From Symsagittifera roscoffensis (taxonomy: Eukaryota; Xenacoelomorpha; Acoela; Convolutidae): 64,000 bases of DNA. Numbering within the stretch: position 1 is the stretch's first letter; each line of letters begins with the position of its first letter. Under the pieces are notes generated by a model. It was given only the letters and a program-made list of their open reading frames with translations, did no database searches and was not told the DNA's origin. The translations under genes were made by a program, and so were the position numbers. Location: positions 34,076,369 to 34,140,368 of the forward strand of contig NC_087064.1 in NCBI RefSeq assembly GCF_963678635.1, given 5' to 3'. Shown piece after piece: positions 20,782-31,700 of this stretch.

Positions 20782-21185
20782 TGTGGAATGGGGTAGTACA
20801 ACAGTGCCGAAGTACAACAGTGCCGAAAATGAAAACTTTGTTCAACAGTGCCGAAAATGAAAACTTTGTTTAACAGTGCCAAAATTTTGAATAAATTTCA
20901 ACATACTAAGTGCGGCAATCAAAAATTGAACAGCGATCGCTTACAATCTTAAGTAAAACTTCAAGATTTTGAGCAGAAAGTTTGCAATTTAGACATTTTG
21001 ACGCCAAAATAATTGTTCAATTTGCAGTTGCAGACATATTGGCGCCAAAATTGGAGTGATTTTCTTTGATAATTAGCGTCAGTAATTTCCCGCTCTTTAG
21101 AAAATGCGTGTAAATTATTCTGAAACTTTCCCGCCTTTTTCGGCACTGTTGTACTTCGGCACTGTTGAACGCCCCCCTATGGAAT
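20782..21185. mobile_element. MITE 4 with iterated terminal motif
   Basis: Element 20790-21177 between TGTGGAAT and TATGGAAT (8 bp, one change). The ends are GGGGTAGTACAACAGTGCC and, reversed, GGGGGGCGTTCAACAGTGCC. CAACAGTGCCGA occurs at 20799, 20815 and 20843, with a shortened copy near 20872. On the right its complement occurs at 21140 and 21156, so the outermost pair is spaced 16 bp at both ends. No coding region. Confidence 0.82.
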
Positions 21186-21704
21186 TAATAAGACCAATGA
21201 GCTTGCCTGAAATTAATTTCGAACGATTATGAGTGCGGATAATTTGTCACGCATAAATAATTCGCGTATTGAAACAAACTATTAGTCCAGCAGCCAAGCC
21301 GCACTTTAGTCTAGTGCAAACATACTCGCTTGGGAATCCAAAGTTTTCTGGATTGATGCCGTACGCAGTCAACTTTTTAAAAATCGGTCTGAATAAAAAA
21401 ACACCCAAAAAGTTAGAGTGTTGTTTGCTTTTTAGTCAATTATTGCTTTTTAGTCAATTAATAATTACGCCAAAACTACCTGGTCGATCATGACAATTAT
21501 ATCAAAATGAGCCCCAACAAACTTTCAGAAGGTATACTTCCCAAAAAATTGCTCCAAACGTTTAAAAATTGTTTTCAAACAAGAAAAATTATGTTTTGTT
21601 TATTAAAAACGGCCTTTTTTGTCTATTCAACAAAAATAAATAATTGATACAGTGTTTATGATAGTATACTCTTTTTATCTTCGCGTACGAACCTTCTAAC
21701 CTTT

Positions 21705-22026
21705 TTCTAACCTATAAATAAAAGTATTCATAAAAAGTTTTCACCTATTTGGTGGGTGGCATTTGCTATAATCACGATCTGTAGCATTGGAAATTTCATA
21801 GCATCTGTTCTCTGCTTCATTTGTGGCTAGTGTTTGTGATTGATTAATCGTCCGTGGTTAATGTGGGAGACTCATAATCTCTAGGTCGAAGAGCGAATCC
21901 GAGACCTAGCCGATTTTGTATTAATTCGAGGCTTATTTCTACTTTTTCTTATTGCCATGTATAGAGCTGCTTTTTATCCTGTTCTCGCTAGTGTTTGCGA
22001 AGCGAAGCTTCGCCTATGTTAAAGTT
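21705..22026 (+). repeat. tRNA-derived SINE-like repeat, copy 2
   Basis: Matches 10848-11150. The tRNA-like part at 21849-21912 keeps the anticodon arm GACTCATAATCTC and a B-box-like GAGCGAATCC. The tail continues to GCGAAGCGAAGCTTCGCC near 22010, a short palindromic end also seen in related copies. Confidence 0.6.
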
Positions 22027-22929
22027 TTTTGGACCATGTATGTTTGGGGCATAATTTTGTTCGAATTTCGTTCAACAAATTGTATCAATTGAGCTAAAAT
22101 TCTCCATTGTTTTTCACTCAAAGTCCAGCCAATATCAAGTTTAAATCAGGACTGTTTTATTCAGTGTTTAAATGCCGGAAACAAGTACCTTGATCGCTTG
22201 ATTGAATTTTTTCAGGTAATTGCGATCACTTAGGCCGAGTTCTAGCAAAATCGAATTTTGAGCTGCTATGAAGGTTGTCATTTTTCCTGCAACTAATTTT
22301 ATTTTCTGTTCTGCGTTTTTTTCTGGTCTGCTTGAAATTCTGCACCTTATTTGCGAATTAAATTCAGGCTTATTAATAAGTCGACTTGTAATAAGGAACA
22401 AAACACTTTGAGGGGGTGTGAAATTTGATTGGTTAATTGTAAAAAATCAGATTGAAGCAAAATAGTTTTAGTTCAAGATTTTGCAATTTTGGTTTTTAAG
22501 TGAAATAACCAAAAAGACCGCAAACTTATTATTCCTCTATTTCTTTGAAAGTCATAGCAAAAATTGGCATCAGTTCAGCATACAGGCAGTTTTTAAGGGG
22601 TTATCGTGCGCATCGTTTGAGAAAAAACCCAGCTTCGTTAGAATATTCTAGAACACCAAACATTCTGAATCAGGAATTTTTGAAATGTTTTTCAAGTCAT
22701 GGTTTCAGACCAGAGCAACTCGGTTGATCTTAAAGGCTAGACAGTACTTCTACCTTTTTTGTGAACAGTATTTCGTGACTGTTTTCATTGTTTCAGAAAT
22801 GAAAACAAACTAAAAATAGCTAATTTTTGGTCGTAAAATAGCCAAAACCCTGATAGCCTAGCTTGAACTTTGAAATTTCTGGTCGAGTGAGAAAGGTTCA
22901 TGCTTTGAGGTTGCTTGAATTATTTTGAA
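22027..22929. other. Intron 3, nothing recognised
   Basis: AT-rich, with no domain, RNA or repeat boundary that I can define. Confidence 0.4.
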
Positions 22930-23525
22930 GTTTCATCGCTTAATAGCTTGCTTACATTGTTTTTTTTTCGAGTTTTCAATGCTTGATGAGGTAGCCTAAA
23001 AAACTATACTTTGGTAAACCGATTGATGCTATGCAATAACTATACAGAGTTCAAAGTTTCATTGCTTAATGAGGTTGTTTAAAAGAACTATTTTTTACGA
23101 AACTCTTCATGCTATTTTCTTGCTTGATGAGCTTGCTCAGAAAATTTAAATTTTGCGAAGGGTTTCAGAGTAAAAAAAAAAGCGCAAAGTCGATCGAAAT
23201 TTTATCACTCGGTGGAGTTTGTTGCAAAATTGTGATAACTTTTTAAAGTAATTGTAAAAACTCGAAATTGCGTTGCTTTAAGATTTTGCATAGAAAACTC
23301 AAATATTTGCAAACCGGTTCATGTTATGAAATTGCAATGAAATATTTCAAAATACGCTTGATAAGTTTGCTGGCATAACTTATAAAAACTTTCATTGCTT
23401 GATTGGCCTGCTGCGGGAATATTTATTGCGAACGAATTTTTGTTGTGAACAAACTTTAAGTTTTTCATAATTTCATTGCTTGATTAGCTTGCTCTTAGAT
23501 GTTTAAGCTTGCTCCTAGATGTTTT
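22930..23525 (+). repeat. Irregular repeat of a TTTCATTGCTTGATGAGCTTG motif
   Basis: Variants of TTCATTGCTTGATGAGCTTG occur near 22932, 22974, 23056, 23116, 23352, 23391 and 23482. The spacing is irregular, so this is a decayed tandem array rather than a clean satellite. Confidence 0.6.
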
Positions 23526-23609
23526 CTTACTTGGGTGGTTATTTAGTTACAGAAATCCTCCTTCAAATTTTTTTCAACTGTTCGGTCTATTCGGTCTGCA
23601 TATATTTAA

Positions 23610-23945
23610 TAATAGTTGTGGTTTCTGCGGTTCGCAGAGGATCTATGAAAGGCTATCCAACCTGTCTAAGATACTCCTGTTCTTTTATTTACCCTCATTC
23701 CAGACAGTTTTTTGTTGAGCGCCGCTATTTTTTGCTACTTCAGGTTTTTTGCGTCTAGGACTTTCACGTGATACCACTATCGCAGTCAAATTTGGTCAGC
23801 TTGTAAACCTGAAGCTAGAATTCGAGTGGAAGCTCATCCTCACGCCACCATTGCCATAGTAGTGGATCGATTACACGTTCTGACGATTAAAGTCAACACC
23901 TTACCTTTGCCATGTGTTGTATAGAAATTGATGTTGTGCAGGTGG
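23610..23945 (+). repeat. Dispersed repeat D, copy 1
   Basis: Begins GTGGTTTCTGCGGTTCGCAG and continues with GATCTATGAAAGGCT, CAGACAGTT, CCTGAAGCTAGAATTCGAGT and ATCGATTACACG. The same order of blocks occurs at 36742-37012 and, inverted, at 40580-40880. The class is unknown. Confidence 0.55.
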
Positions 23946-24229
23946 TAGATGCAAGTGTTTTTCGTAGAAAATTTTTGGTTGTTTTTCATTTAAATAGGTG
24001 TCGGCTTCAATTCTTACGGCTTTCTTATCGAAGGTGTATTTTTCTTTCACTTTAATCGATCCTGAAGTTTTTTACTTAATGAAAGCCCCATGCTAATTTT
24101 ATTAATTATTTGGATTCATGAGTTCTTGTGCTAGAATTTCCGGAAGCTTTTTCCGAATTTTAGGTCGAGGCGGCATCGATGGTGGTGGTAAAAAAGTTCC
24201 GGCACTTTAAAACCAAAAAAATTGTCAGA

Positions 24230-24545
24230 CTTTTTTTTTTCTTCCGATGAAGTTTAATGCCAGTCGTAGCTCTAGAAATGTCTCAGGGGGTTAAAACATA
24301 AAAGATTAGTCGTTTTTTTTTTAGTTTGACCAAATTGCTTTCTCAAAACACTATAAAAGCCCTTCTTGTTAAGTTTTTCTGACTAGTGTTTTTTAACGAA
24401 GCAAAAAAGGACAGTTTGCGGTTTTTTGGCGGGCGCTCTCCCTCTTAAGTTGAGTGTATAGTAGCACCCAAGGTGCGTTTTGAAAAACATTTAGATATTG
24501 TAAAAAAATTTTGGGTGGCTAGGAGAACAAATCCCTGAGGGAGAA
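24230..24545 (+). repeat. Dispersed repeat F, copy 1
   Basis: Shares with 59395-59750 the ordered landmarks TTGACCAAATTG, CAAAACACTA, TTTTTTGGCG.GCGCT, AAGGTGCGTTTTGAAAA (or AAGGCGTCCTTAGAAAA) and AAATCCCTGAGG. Confidence 0.6.
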
Positions 24546-24598
24546 AGTCATCCCGCTTCCCCTAAATCAAGACAGGCTTTTGTCGAAAGATGTCTCAT

Positions 24599-25688
24599 TA
24601 TTATACGCTCGTTGTAGTGCTCAAAATTTCATTGGAATGTGCTTCAAATCAGAAATTTGCTCAATGCATTTCTAAACATTAGTGTGGAAGATAGTGTGAT
24701 TAATCGAAATAGATATTGACAACCTGAGATGCCTGCATTTAACCAATTATTCATGATGTTCAAACTATAAACGCAACTTTGCGCGCGGTGAAAATAAATC
24801 CCAATTCCGACGCTTTAAATAATCATTCCAAATTAAAAAGAGCCTATTTAAAAGTTTATCAATAAGTTTACAAATTTACTTTTATGTTTATTCTATTCAT
24901 TTTTACTTTTTACCCTTTTTTATAGGTTTTATTACACAAGTGAAGCGTGGTGTTTTATTACGAAGATTTTTTTCTAATAAGTCGCAAATAAAAGTGCTCA
25001 TTTGGTAGCACTTTTGGTATATTTCTATTTAATCATATTTAACCCTATTTAAGCATAGGCATTTTAATAGCATATGTTGCTTTTTTTGGCTAGTCTTAGG
25101 TCCTTTTCGAAAAAACAGGTGTTTTTAAATTGTAAGGGGTTAGTTGTTTTTATGCGACGCTTTGGAAAATTTTTGCACTTTTTGCTGAAGTTCCAATTTT
25201 TCTCAATAACAAATGTACCGTTTTTTCAAAAAATTATACAAATGGACAAACTGGCTGATCTTCCATGGGCCTGCGTATTTTGCTAGTCTCATTTCAACTT
25301 TCCCCATATTCTACTGCCTTCGAAATTTTCAGATAAAACTTATGGCCTTAGAAAATGACCAATTTTTGAAATTTTGCCGTTTTTTGAAAACTTTTTTTCT
25401 TCAAAACTTAACCTGCTAATTCTGAGGTTGATAGTTCTTTCAAACTAACATGGAGCTTAGATGTTCCCTGCGTAGTCTTTTTCACCCTATTTTTTTTTCT
25501 AGAAAAGTTTCATCACTATTCTCGAAAACTACTAAATCTGATATTAAGGGTTCAATCTTAAATGCAGGGCGTAGAGATTTTCCCTGCATAAAAGGCTATT
25601 CCTATTCTTTAGTAAAGAAAAGTTTATGAATCGATTTAGAAAAAGTCTAATTTTTGAATTTTCGATCAGTTTTTGGAATTTTTTCACT
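24599..25688. repeat. 1,090 bp tandem duplication, copy 1
   Basis: Every position I compared from TTATACGCTCGTTG (24601) onward recurs 1,090 bp later, and two short frames inside translate identically in both copies. Copy 1 joins copy 2 at 25688/25689 with a 2-3 nt microhomology (TTA). The unit contains remnants of the SINE-like repeat (AAGTGCTCATTTGG, GGCTAGT) but no gene. Confidence 0.92.
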
Positions 25689-26778
25689 TATTATACGCTC
25701 GTTGTAGTGCTCAAAATTTCATTGGAATGTGCTTCAAATCAGAAATTTGCTCAATGCATTTCTAAACATTAGTGTGGAAGATAGTGTGATTAATCGAAAT
25801 AGATATTGACAACCTGAGATGCCTGCATTTAACCAATTATTCATGATGTTCAAACTATAAACGCAACTTTGCGCGCGGTGAAAATAAATCCCAATTCCGA
25901 CGCTTTAAATAATCATTCCAAATTAAAAAGAGCCTATTTAAAAGTTTATCAATAAGTTTACAAATTTACTTTTATGTTTATTCTATTCATTTTTACTTTT
26001 TACCCTTTTTTATAGGTTTTATTACACAAGTGAAGCGTGGTGTTTTATTACGAAGATTTTTTTCTAATAAGTCGCAAATAAAAGTGCTCATTTGGTAGCA
26101 CTTTTGGTATATTTCTATTTAATCATATTTAACCCTATTTAAGCATAGGCATTTTAATAGCATATGTTGCTTTTTTTGGCTAGTCTTAGGTCCTTTTCGA
26201 AAAAACAGGTGTTTTTAAATTGTAAGGGGTTAGTTGTTTTTATGCGACGCTTTGGAAAATTTTTGCACTTTTTGCTGAAGTTCCAATTTTTCTCAATAAC
26301 AAATGTACCGTTTTTTCAAAAAATTATACAAATGGACAAACTGGCTGATCTTCCATGGGCCTGCGTATTTTGCTAGTCTCATTTCAACTTTCCCCATATT
26401 CTACTGCCTTCGAAATTTTCAGATAAAACTTATGGCCTTAGAAAATGACCAATTTTTGAAATTTTGCCGTTTTTTGAAAACTTTTTTTCTTCAAAACTTA
26501 ACCTGCTAATTCTGAGGTTGATAGTTCTTTCAAACTAACATGGAGCTTAGATGTTCCCTGCGTAGTCTTTTTCACCCTATTTTTTTTTCTAGAAAAGTTT
26601 CATCACTATTCTCGAAAACTACTAAATCTGATATTAAGGGTTCAATCTTAAATGCAGGGCGTAGAGATTTTCCCTGCATAAAAGGCTATTCCTATTCTTT
26701 AGTAAAGAAAAGTTTATGAATCGATTTAGAAAAAGTCTAATTTTTGAATTTTCGATCAGTTTTTGGAATTTTTTCACT
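25689..26778. repeat. 1,090 bp tandem duplication, copy 2
   Basis: Second copy of 24599-25688, apparently without differences. It ends at TTTTTTCAC before the sequence returns to single-copy DNA at about 26779. It is either a very recent duplication or an assembly artefact. Confidence 0.92.
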
Positions 26779-26984
26779 TTTTTCGAAAACTACCCAGTCA
26801 AGTCTGAGATGACGAATTCAATTGAAAGAGCGAGTAGTAATTTTTTCTTTCAAATAAGCAGCTAATCTCCTACTTAAACAGAGAAATAAATAGGATTTTG
26901 CGTTAAGTCCATTTTTTGACAATTACGCATTTCCGTATTAGTACAATATTTGAAAATATTAAAATAGGCGCATCCAGCATTAGC

Positions 26985-27310
26985 TGGGCCACTAGTTTCT
27001 TCCAAGTGACCGTGGTGAAGACGCAAGTACGTGAATGGCACTCCTAATCATCAGTTCGTAGATCCGAATCAGGAACATTGAAATAGTTTTTTTGCTCGAA
27101 TTTTTGCAGCTTTATTGGTGGCTAGTGTTAGTATAATTACAAGCGGTCTTGGAGCAGATGTGAGAACGTGATACTCCTAGTCTCAAAATTGATATTCAAA
27201 GTTTTTCTTCACGGTTTTTCTACATTTTTTTTCTTATTTCACTTCGTTTTGCCTGTTTAGTGCTCTTTTCATTTTCCTCGCTTGTGTTAGCGAAGCGCAG
27301 CTTCAACTTT
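26985..27310 (+). repeat. Diverged SINE-like repeat, copy 3
   Basis: Contains a tRNA-like region near 27005-27072 (GTGACCGTGG start, a CTCCTAATC loop and GATCCGAATCAGG as a weak B box) and ends with GCGAAGCGCAGCTTC near 27290. The second half reuses the GGCTAGTGTTAGT block seen in the other copies. Confidence 0.45.
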
Positions 27311-28051
27311 GCGTGTTACCTTTGCCGTTTTAACAGCTACTTTTTACCGTTTATTATTTCAGTTTGCAGCGCGGCATCTGTTAAATTGATTTCAGTTTGA
27401 TTGTTTAGCCGATCATCTGTACAATTACCCAGAAATCGCCTTTAGGGTGGAGGAGTGAATATTTGTTGATAAACAATCTGCTGTTATCAATAGAAAATGC
27501 AAAAAAAAAAATATATATCATCAGAAATTAAAAAGCCTAAAAAATTAAAATTGAAAACCAAGCTAGCCAATTTCTACACATTTTTGCTCGTAAATTTATT
27601 CGTACTTTCATCATTAGAGTTACCAGTCCATTTTTCTTCAATTTAATAGGCCGAATGTTTTCTGGGCATCATGCTAACAGAAACAGCAGGTCTACTCAAT
27701 GGAAGCGCGTTCATTTCTAAATGTATTTTTTTAAACTAAAGAATGAGCAGAAAGTTTTCGTATTTAAGCTTCACCGGTGCAGTAAAATGTCGGGCATTTG
27801 AAGATTTGCACATATTTTGTTAATTTTATCAAGAAAGCGTATTATGATATAATCAAACTCTTTTGTTATAACCTGGGTTTTCTTTCAATCAACCCGACTC
27901 GCAAAAATTAGAGCTCAATAAATGTAGAGGGATCATTTTATTTTAAAAAGATTTTCCGCTTGATATTTTTTTGCTTGTTTGCGAAATGCAGATCCGTCTC
28001 CGAGAAAGCATAAAGAAATATGATTGCTTATAAGAATCTTAATACGAGTAC

Positions 28052-28700
28052 TTTTTTCCAATCCGCTTGATATTTTTTTCAGGAAAGTCTTAAAGTGCTC
28101 TAATAACAACAGATGTGGATTCATTTATTTATGCATGCATTTTTTGAGTTCAATTGAAATTCATCTGCTGAAAGTGACGTAAATAGTACTCTCCAATTAC
28201 GAACGTGAAAATGGCAAGCAATTTTTAGATTTCAAGCGGAGTAAAAACTTTACCTGTTTTACGAAGCAACGAAACATAAATTTGTTTGAAAATATACGGC
28301 AAAATCTTTCTGAGTGGCTAAATCATAATTTTTAAACGATTTGAGAGCTCTAGGTGTCTTAATCTCAAGGGACCTGGTTATTTTCAAGCGACCACTCTAT
28401 CATAGTAGTAGCAAAAATACTTATCGATCCAGTTTTCTCAAAGTTGTTTAATTTATCATAAAAGAGTCAATGATAAATTTTTCTAGAAGTTGTAAGATCT
28501 TGAATGTGAATTTTTTCTGTGAAATATGAAAATTGAAGTTTTTTTTTAAAAATAGGTCAGTTATTCTCTTTTTTTTGCGTTCACTGACTCTTTTCCAACT
28601 GTCTGTTGGCTATGTTCTTAGAAGTTTCAGCTTCCTTTGCCATTTTTTTAAGCTTTTGCTGACAAAAAGTGCAGCTCTTGCCTCTGCGTGAAAAAGTTTC
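28052..28700 (+). repeat. Dispersed repeat E, copy B
   Basis: Shares with 38190-39310 a long run: TTCAATTGAAA(T/A)TCATCTGC, TGAAAGTGACGTAAATAG, CACTCTCCAA, TAGATTTC.AGCGGA and AAAACTT..TTTACCTGTT. Later it has GATCCAGTTTT and TTGCGTTCACTGACTC. It abuts the acceptor of the large FLASH-like exon at 28714. Confidence 0.6.
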
Positions 28701-28714
28701 CTTGTTTTGTCTAG

Positions 28715-31700
28715 ACTCGCAGTATGCGAGAGTGTGTATGGATCCAAACAAGTAGACCGACTAGTTCAAATGCAGAAAAATGGAGTTGACCTTGATGGGT
28801 ACTCGGACAATCCGTACAGAGAGAAGTTTCTGCCTGATTTTATGAAGCCACCAGCTTCTGTCAGGGAACATTACAAGTGGTACTACGAACGGTGGGCGGA
28901 ACTCAAATACAAAGCAGACCCAAAGAGCCAAAGTATCCGAGAAGTTTGTGGCTCTCAGAAACAACGGACAGCTAATAAAAGTGATGGAAGCGATAAGCGA
29001 GGTGACAGTAAAAATGAGAATTTCAGGAAAGTTAAAAATGATAGCTTGAAAGGTCAGAGGTCAACTGATGATATTTTTCTAGAAGGTTTCGATTTCAAAG
29101 GAGCACGATCTGCTTCAAAAGAGGCCAATGACACATTTCAGTCGGTTGTATTACACCAGAAAACTACAGCTGAAATTAATAAATCGCAATCAAGTAAAGA
29201 AAAATCGGACCAATTCAATGCAAAAGAGCAGGCACCGAGACACTTCCATTCAAAAAGTGACAAAATTGATAGAGTTGACTTTGAAAAAATAAAAGAGGGT
29301 GCCAGTTCAAGTTATAGAAGTGACAGCCGGCAGAATAAAGCAGACGAAAAGGAAAGACCGAGGGAAGCTAGGCGCAAAAGGGAGAGAAGGTCTCGTGAAA
29401 AATCTCGTGACAGAGAACGTGCCAGGTCGCCAATCTTCTCAAGTAAAGAGCGCTCTTCGGGAAGATCGTCTGAAAAATTGAGGAGTTATTCAAAGTCTGA
29501 TCTGAGAAAATCCGAAAATGAGCGAATGTCTTTGAAACAGTGTCGTGGAACCGAAAATTGTGATTCGTTACTGGAAATTCCCGCGAAGAAAGTAAATGAT
29601 TCGAACAGATTACTGACGAGCCATGATGTTATTTCGGTTAAGCATGTTAGTGCATGTGAAGATGCCATTAATAACCTAGCTGACGCGAATATCACTAAAG
29701 GGTCTGAAGGAAAAGTTACTGGATCCCTTCGCAGTGAGATTATTTCAACAACATTGACAATTGAGTCCAAAAAAGATGACGACATAGGAGAGATAAAAGG
29801 TCGGATATCTGCACCAAAAGAGAATTTAGAATGTGGACAAAGCTCGACTGAAGTAACTGAGAAAATAAATGCAGGAGCGGAATCTTCGAATGAGGTTCAG
29901 AAGGAAACATGTACCAACTTCAACACAGTCGACGAATTCAAACTACTACGTGATAGACTACCATTCGAATGTGATTCTGGCGGTGACTATCTGAATGAAA
30001 TTAAAATCAGCAGTCAAAATTTATCAGTGGCTGAGATTGACCAAATTCACAAAAATGTGAACAAAAAATCTGAAAAATTAAACGAAATTCATGCGAATAT
30101 GAATCGAAGTAGTGAGGGTTTGTATGAAATCATCGAAAATTTGAATAAAAGTCTTGAAAAAGTGACAAAAATTCCTGAAATTGAGACTGGAATTGACGAA
30201 AATTTGAGTGTTGCGAAGAATAGAGTTAACACAAATAGAATTGAAATTGATCATGATTCCGAGGAAGGAGAAGTCTTTGACGAGGAAGGTCCAGGTCGAA
30301 AAGTGCGAGTTGAAAGTATAAAATCTGAAGAACGGTTATTCGATCTAGCTACAGAGAATAAACTTGTCATTCGGAGTAGTTCATCGTTTAGTTCACAGAA
30401 GCGCAATGAAAAATCAAGAAATTCGACCAGAAAAGAAGAAAGAAGCGTTAAGAAAAGTGACCGTTCTAAGTCTCGTTCGAGAAGTCGCAAAGACAAAGAA
30501 TCTCGTGATAAACCGAGCTCCCGTCACGAATCAAAATACCAACGAACTTCTAGCCGCGAAAAGAGATACAAAAGTAGTCGCGACAGAAAACGCTCTAAGT
30601 CTAGATCGAAATCAATCGAAAGATCAAGAAGGAAACGAAGCCATGAAAGGTCGCGCGAGGATGAAAAGAAGCGCACAAAAAGAAAGCGTCGAGATGATTA
30701 TCGTGATGACAAAGAAAACGTTAGAGATAGTAAACGAGGAAAAAGTGACAGATGTTATTCCGATAGAATTGTAGATCGGTTGAGATCCAAATCCAGATGT
30801 ACGAACAGAACTTCGAGTGGCGGTGTTTCCGCGAAGAAAGTCTTATCGTCGCGGGAAAATATGAGAAAAACTCCTGATGATCAAAAGGAGGAAATAAAAG
30901 AGGAGATAGAAACTCCGACCAGAACAGATCGCTTGATATCGAATTCGAAAATCAAGGTCAAAAGTGACTCGGAATCCCCAAAAAGAGCTCATTCAAAAAA
31001 TGGTTCAAGTTTTCACTTAAAACAACTTGTTCAAGTCTCTTTGGAAAAAACTAAAAGTGAAGAACCTAGAAACGAAGACTGTTGTTTAGATTCAAAACCT
31101 AGTAGTGAACCAGTTGATTTGAGTTCAAATTATTTCTCGAACCCTGCCAAAACAGGTCAGAAATATCTTGATTCTGAGACTTTTGATTCGAACGGGAACG
31201 TAGTCATTGGAGACATCGGCGATAATTTTAAATCATCGGAAAAATTGGACAATAAATTGGACCAGCTCAACAGTTCATCAGGCTGTAGGGAATCATTCAC
31301 AAATGTCGAAGAAGAATCAGTGTTTGTGGAAAACTATTTGTTCTGCATGTACCAAGCTGATTACAATGATTGTGATTATTTCTATGCCAGCTTGAGCAGC
31401 TTTGAGAGCGAACAGAAAAATTTAATGACTGATTTTGACCATCTGTTGCAGCAATGCTACCAAGCCAAAAATTTCATCAAGACGTCAAAGGTAGTGAAAA
31501 CTTCTATGGCATCGCCGGAGCAAGAGACAAAAAAAAATGATAAATTGTCGCAAAAATGGAAAATTTGTAGTCCTGGACGTTTGAATGACTCGCCATCCAA
31601 GAACACAAGGCAAGCAAAAAGCGAAAAATTGCGAGACAATTATTCTGATCTATATGGAAGTGCGGAGAGCAAGTTTCCCGCCTTTTGTGTACAAAATCAA

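Noticed and set aside
25074-26509. Small ORFs repeated twice (70 and 68 residues)
   Set aside because: They are identical only because the whole 1,090 bp DNA is duplicated; low-complexity, no domain, no splice or start context.
30251-30774. Alternative frames within the large RS-rich exon
   Set aside because: They arise from biased RS/RD codons; the main frame is continuous for 5 kb and splices in phase with exons 1-3.
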